Assembly: GCA_036898135.1 (NCBI GenBank)
Contig: CM072512.1
Location: 39,486,780 to 39,550,779, forward strand
DNA length: 64,000 bases
Source of the DNA: Oncomelania hupensis
Taxonomy: Eukaryota > Mollusca > Gastropoda > Littorinimorpha > Pomatiopsidae
Direction of reading: 5' to 3'
Of the stretch, positions 63,160-64,000 are shown in pieces (position 1 is the stretch's first letter; each line of letters starts with the position of its first letter). A model generated the notes under the pieces. The model saw only the letters and a program-made list of their open reading frames with translations, made no database searches and was not told the DNA's origin. Position numbers and translations under genes: made by a program.

Positions 63160-64000
63160 GTATGTTGATGATTGAACGGAGTGGTACATGAATAGTTGCA
63201 TGAGTGGTCAGAAAACTGGTGAATTGTTTAAAGATTTGTTGTTTGGGTGGATAGATGGCTGGCTGAACCACTGTCGATACATTATTTTAAGGTTTGGGCA
63301 ACGATAGCGCAAGAGGAACCTGGTTAATAACTGGATGTATATGTGAATATATGGATCAGTGATTGGAGGTGTATGTGCACTGATGGATGAGTGATTGGAT
63401 TTGTATGTGGATAGATGGATGAGTTACCGGATGTGTATGTGGATAGATGGATGAGTGATTGGACGATGAGGTGGATTCATGGATGGAAGGATGGTTGAGG
63501 TATGGGTGGTTGGTTAACTTATGCAATATTGGCATTAAAGATGGACTGCACTGAAAACTTGATGATGATGGTAATGAGGCATAGGAATTTACCAAGTGTC
63601 TCGTACATCACGTCGTCTGCTGCAGTGTTGCCTTGCATCTTCGGCGCCGTCCCACTTTTTATTCCAAATCTTCATTACCGAAATCATGCTTCTCAATCAC
63701 TCCACTTTTATTTAACACATATCCACTTTCACTGTTTACACACTGCCTTGTTGGACTGAAATACGACAATGGTATGTCTGGGTGTGGCGTACGTGTAGAC
63801 GCGGCGGCGAAATGGGTCGGTATACTTGGTGCAGAAATCAGTGTTTTTTTCTTGACTGTTTTTGTTCTCTTGTCTCCAATATAGTTATGGCGGTTATTTA
63901 TTAATATTTTGGTAATAAGCAGGTATTTTCTAAAAGCAACCGTTAGTGTGGTAGGTGGATTGATGTATAATTGTACTTATTGATTGTTATTATGATTATT
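63160..64000 (+). other. Intron or downstream flank of cystatin-like gene 2
   Basis: Colinear with 41393-41746 plus 45080-45560 of gene 1. 63330-63480 has loose GGATGAGTGATTGGA-type repeats, one unit more than in gene 1. Single GCATTAAA at about 63532 is the empty site for the gene 1 RTE. Confidence 0.7.

Overview
The window looks like a gastropod or other mollusc nuclear genome. It is intron-bearing, AT-rich and very rich in microsatellites. The evidence is the C-terminal end of a leucine-rich-repeat-type GPCR resembling molluscan GRL101, intron-containing secreted cystatin-like genes, and a dense mixture of RTE, Tx1/L1-like, CR1/L2-like, Helitron and Ty3/gypsy elements. No bacterial gene, operon or CRISPR array is present. 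Only three host-type genes are supported: the GPCR 3' end (1-385) and two cystatin-like paralogues (38256-41392 and 61784-63159).

Layout. 1-1293: GPCR end and an old interspersed repeat. 1294-11045: a 4.5 kb block (1471-6000) repeats almost exactly after a 500-N gap (6501-11045), most likely an unmerged contig overlap. It holds a TIR/foldback element with an 8-bp target duplication and an RTE LINE carrying a nested CR1/L2-like insertion. 11046-15697: broken RTE copies and a tandem duplication with long CT microsatellites. 15698-18090: AT-rich sequence, a degenerate LTR and a tRNA-like SINE head. 18290-27345: a Tx1/L1-type LINE split by a gag-only gypsy element (20807-23238, TSD CTTTG) and a concatenated non-autonomous Helitron (23425-26352, A^T insertion). 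27765-37870: an inverted pair of 1.2 kb composite repeats flanking a second Helitron (29835-34362), which itself carries a TIR transposon (30776-34044) with an RTE nested inside. 37900-46000: cystatin-like gene 1, whose introns gained a 616-bp TCTA array, two MITEs and a full-length RTE (41747-45071). 46008-48170: repeats and microsatellites. 48172-58415: an RTE on the minus strand, cut by a young, apparently intact LTR retrotransposon (48887-57405). 58417-61502: LTR remnant, a 75-bp-arm palindrome and repeats. 61503-64000: cystatin-like gene 2.

The strongest biology is in two places. (1) The 48887-57405 element has 1619-bp LTRs differing at one base, a GTGTC target duplication and one uninterrupted 1546-codon gag-pol. 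Its integrase lies before the reverse transcriptase although the RT is of Ty3/gypsy type (a Gmr1-like order). A second, gag-only element at 20807 shares its gag architecture and carries an internal inverted gag segment joined by short microhomology. (2) The two cystatin-like genes have identical exon structure. Copy 2 has K in place of the Q of the QxVxG inhibitory motif, and it preserves the empty sites that date the insertions in copy 1. All functional calls come from reading sequence; no database search was possible.
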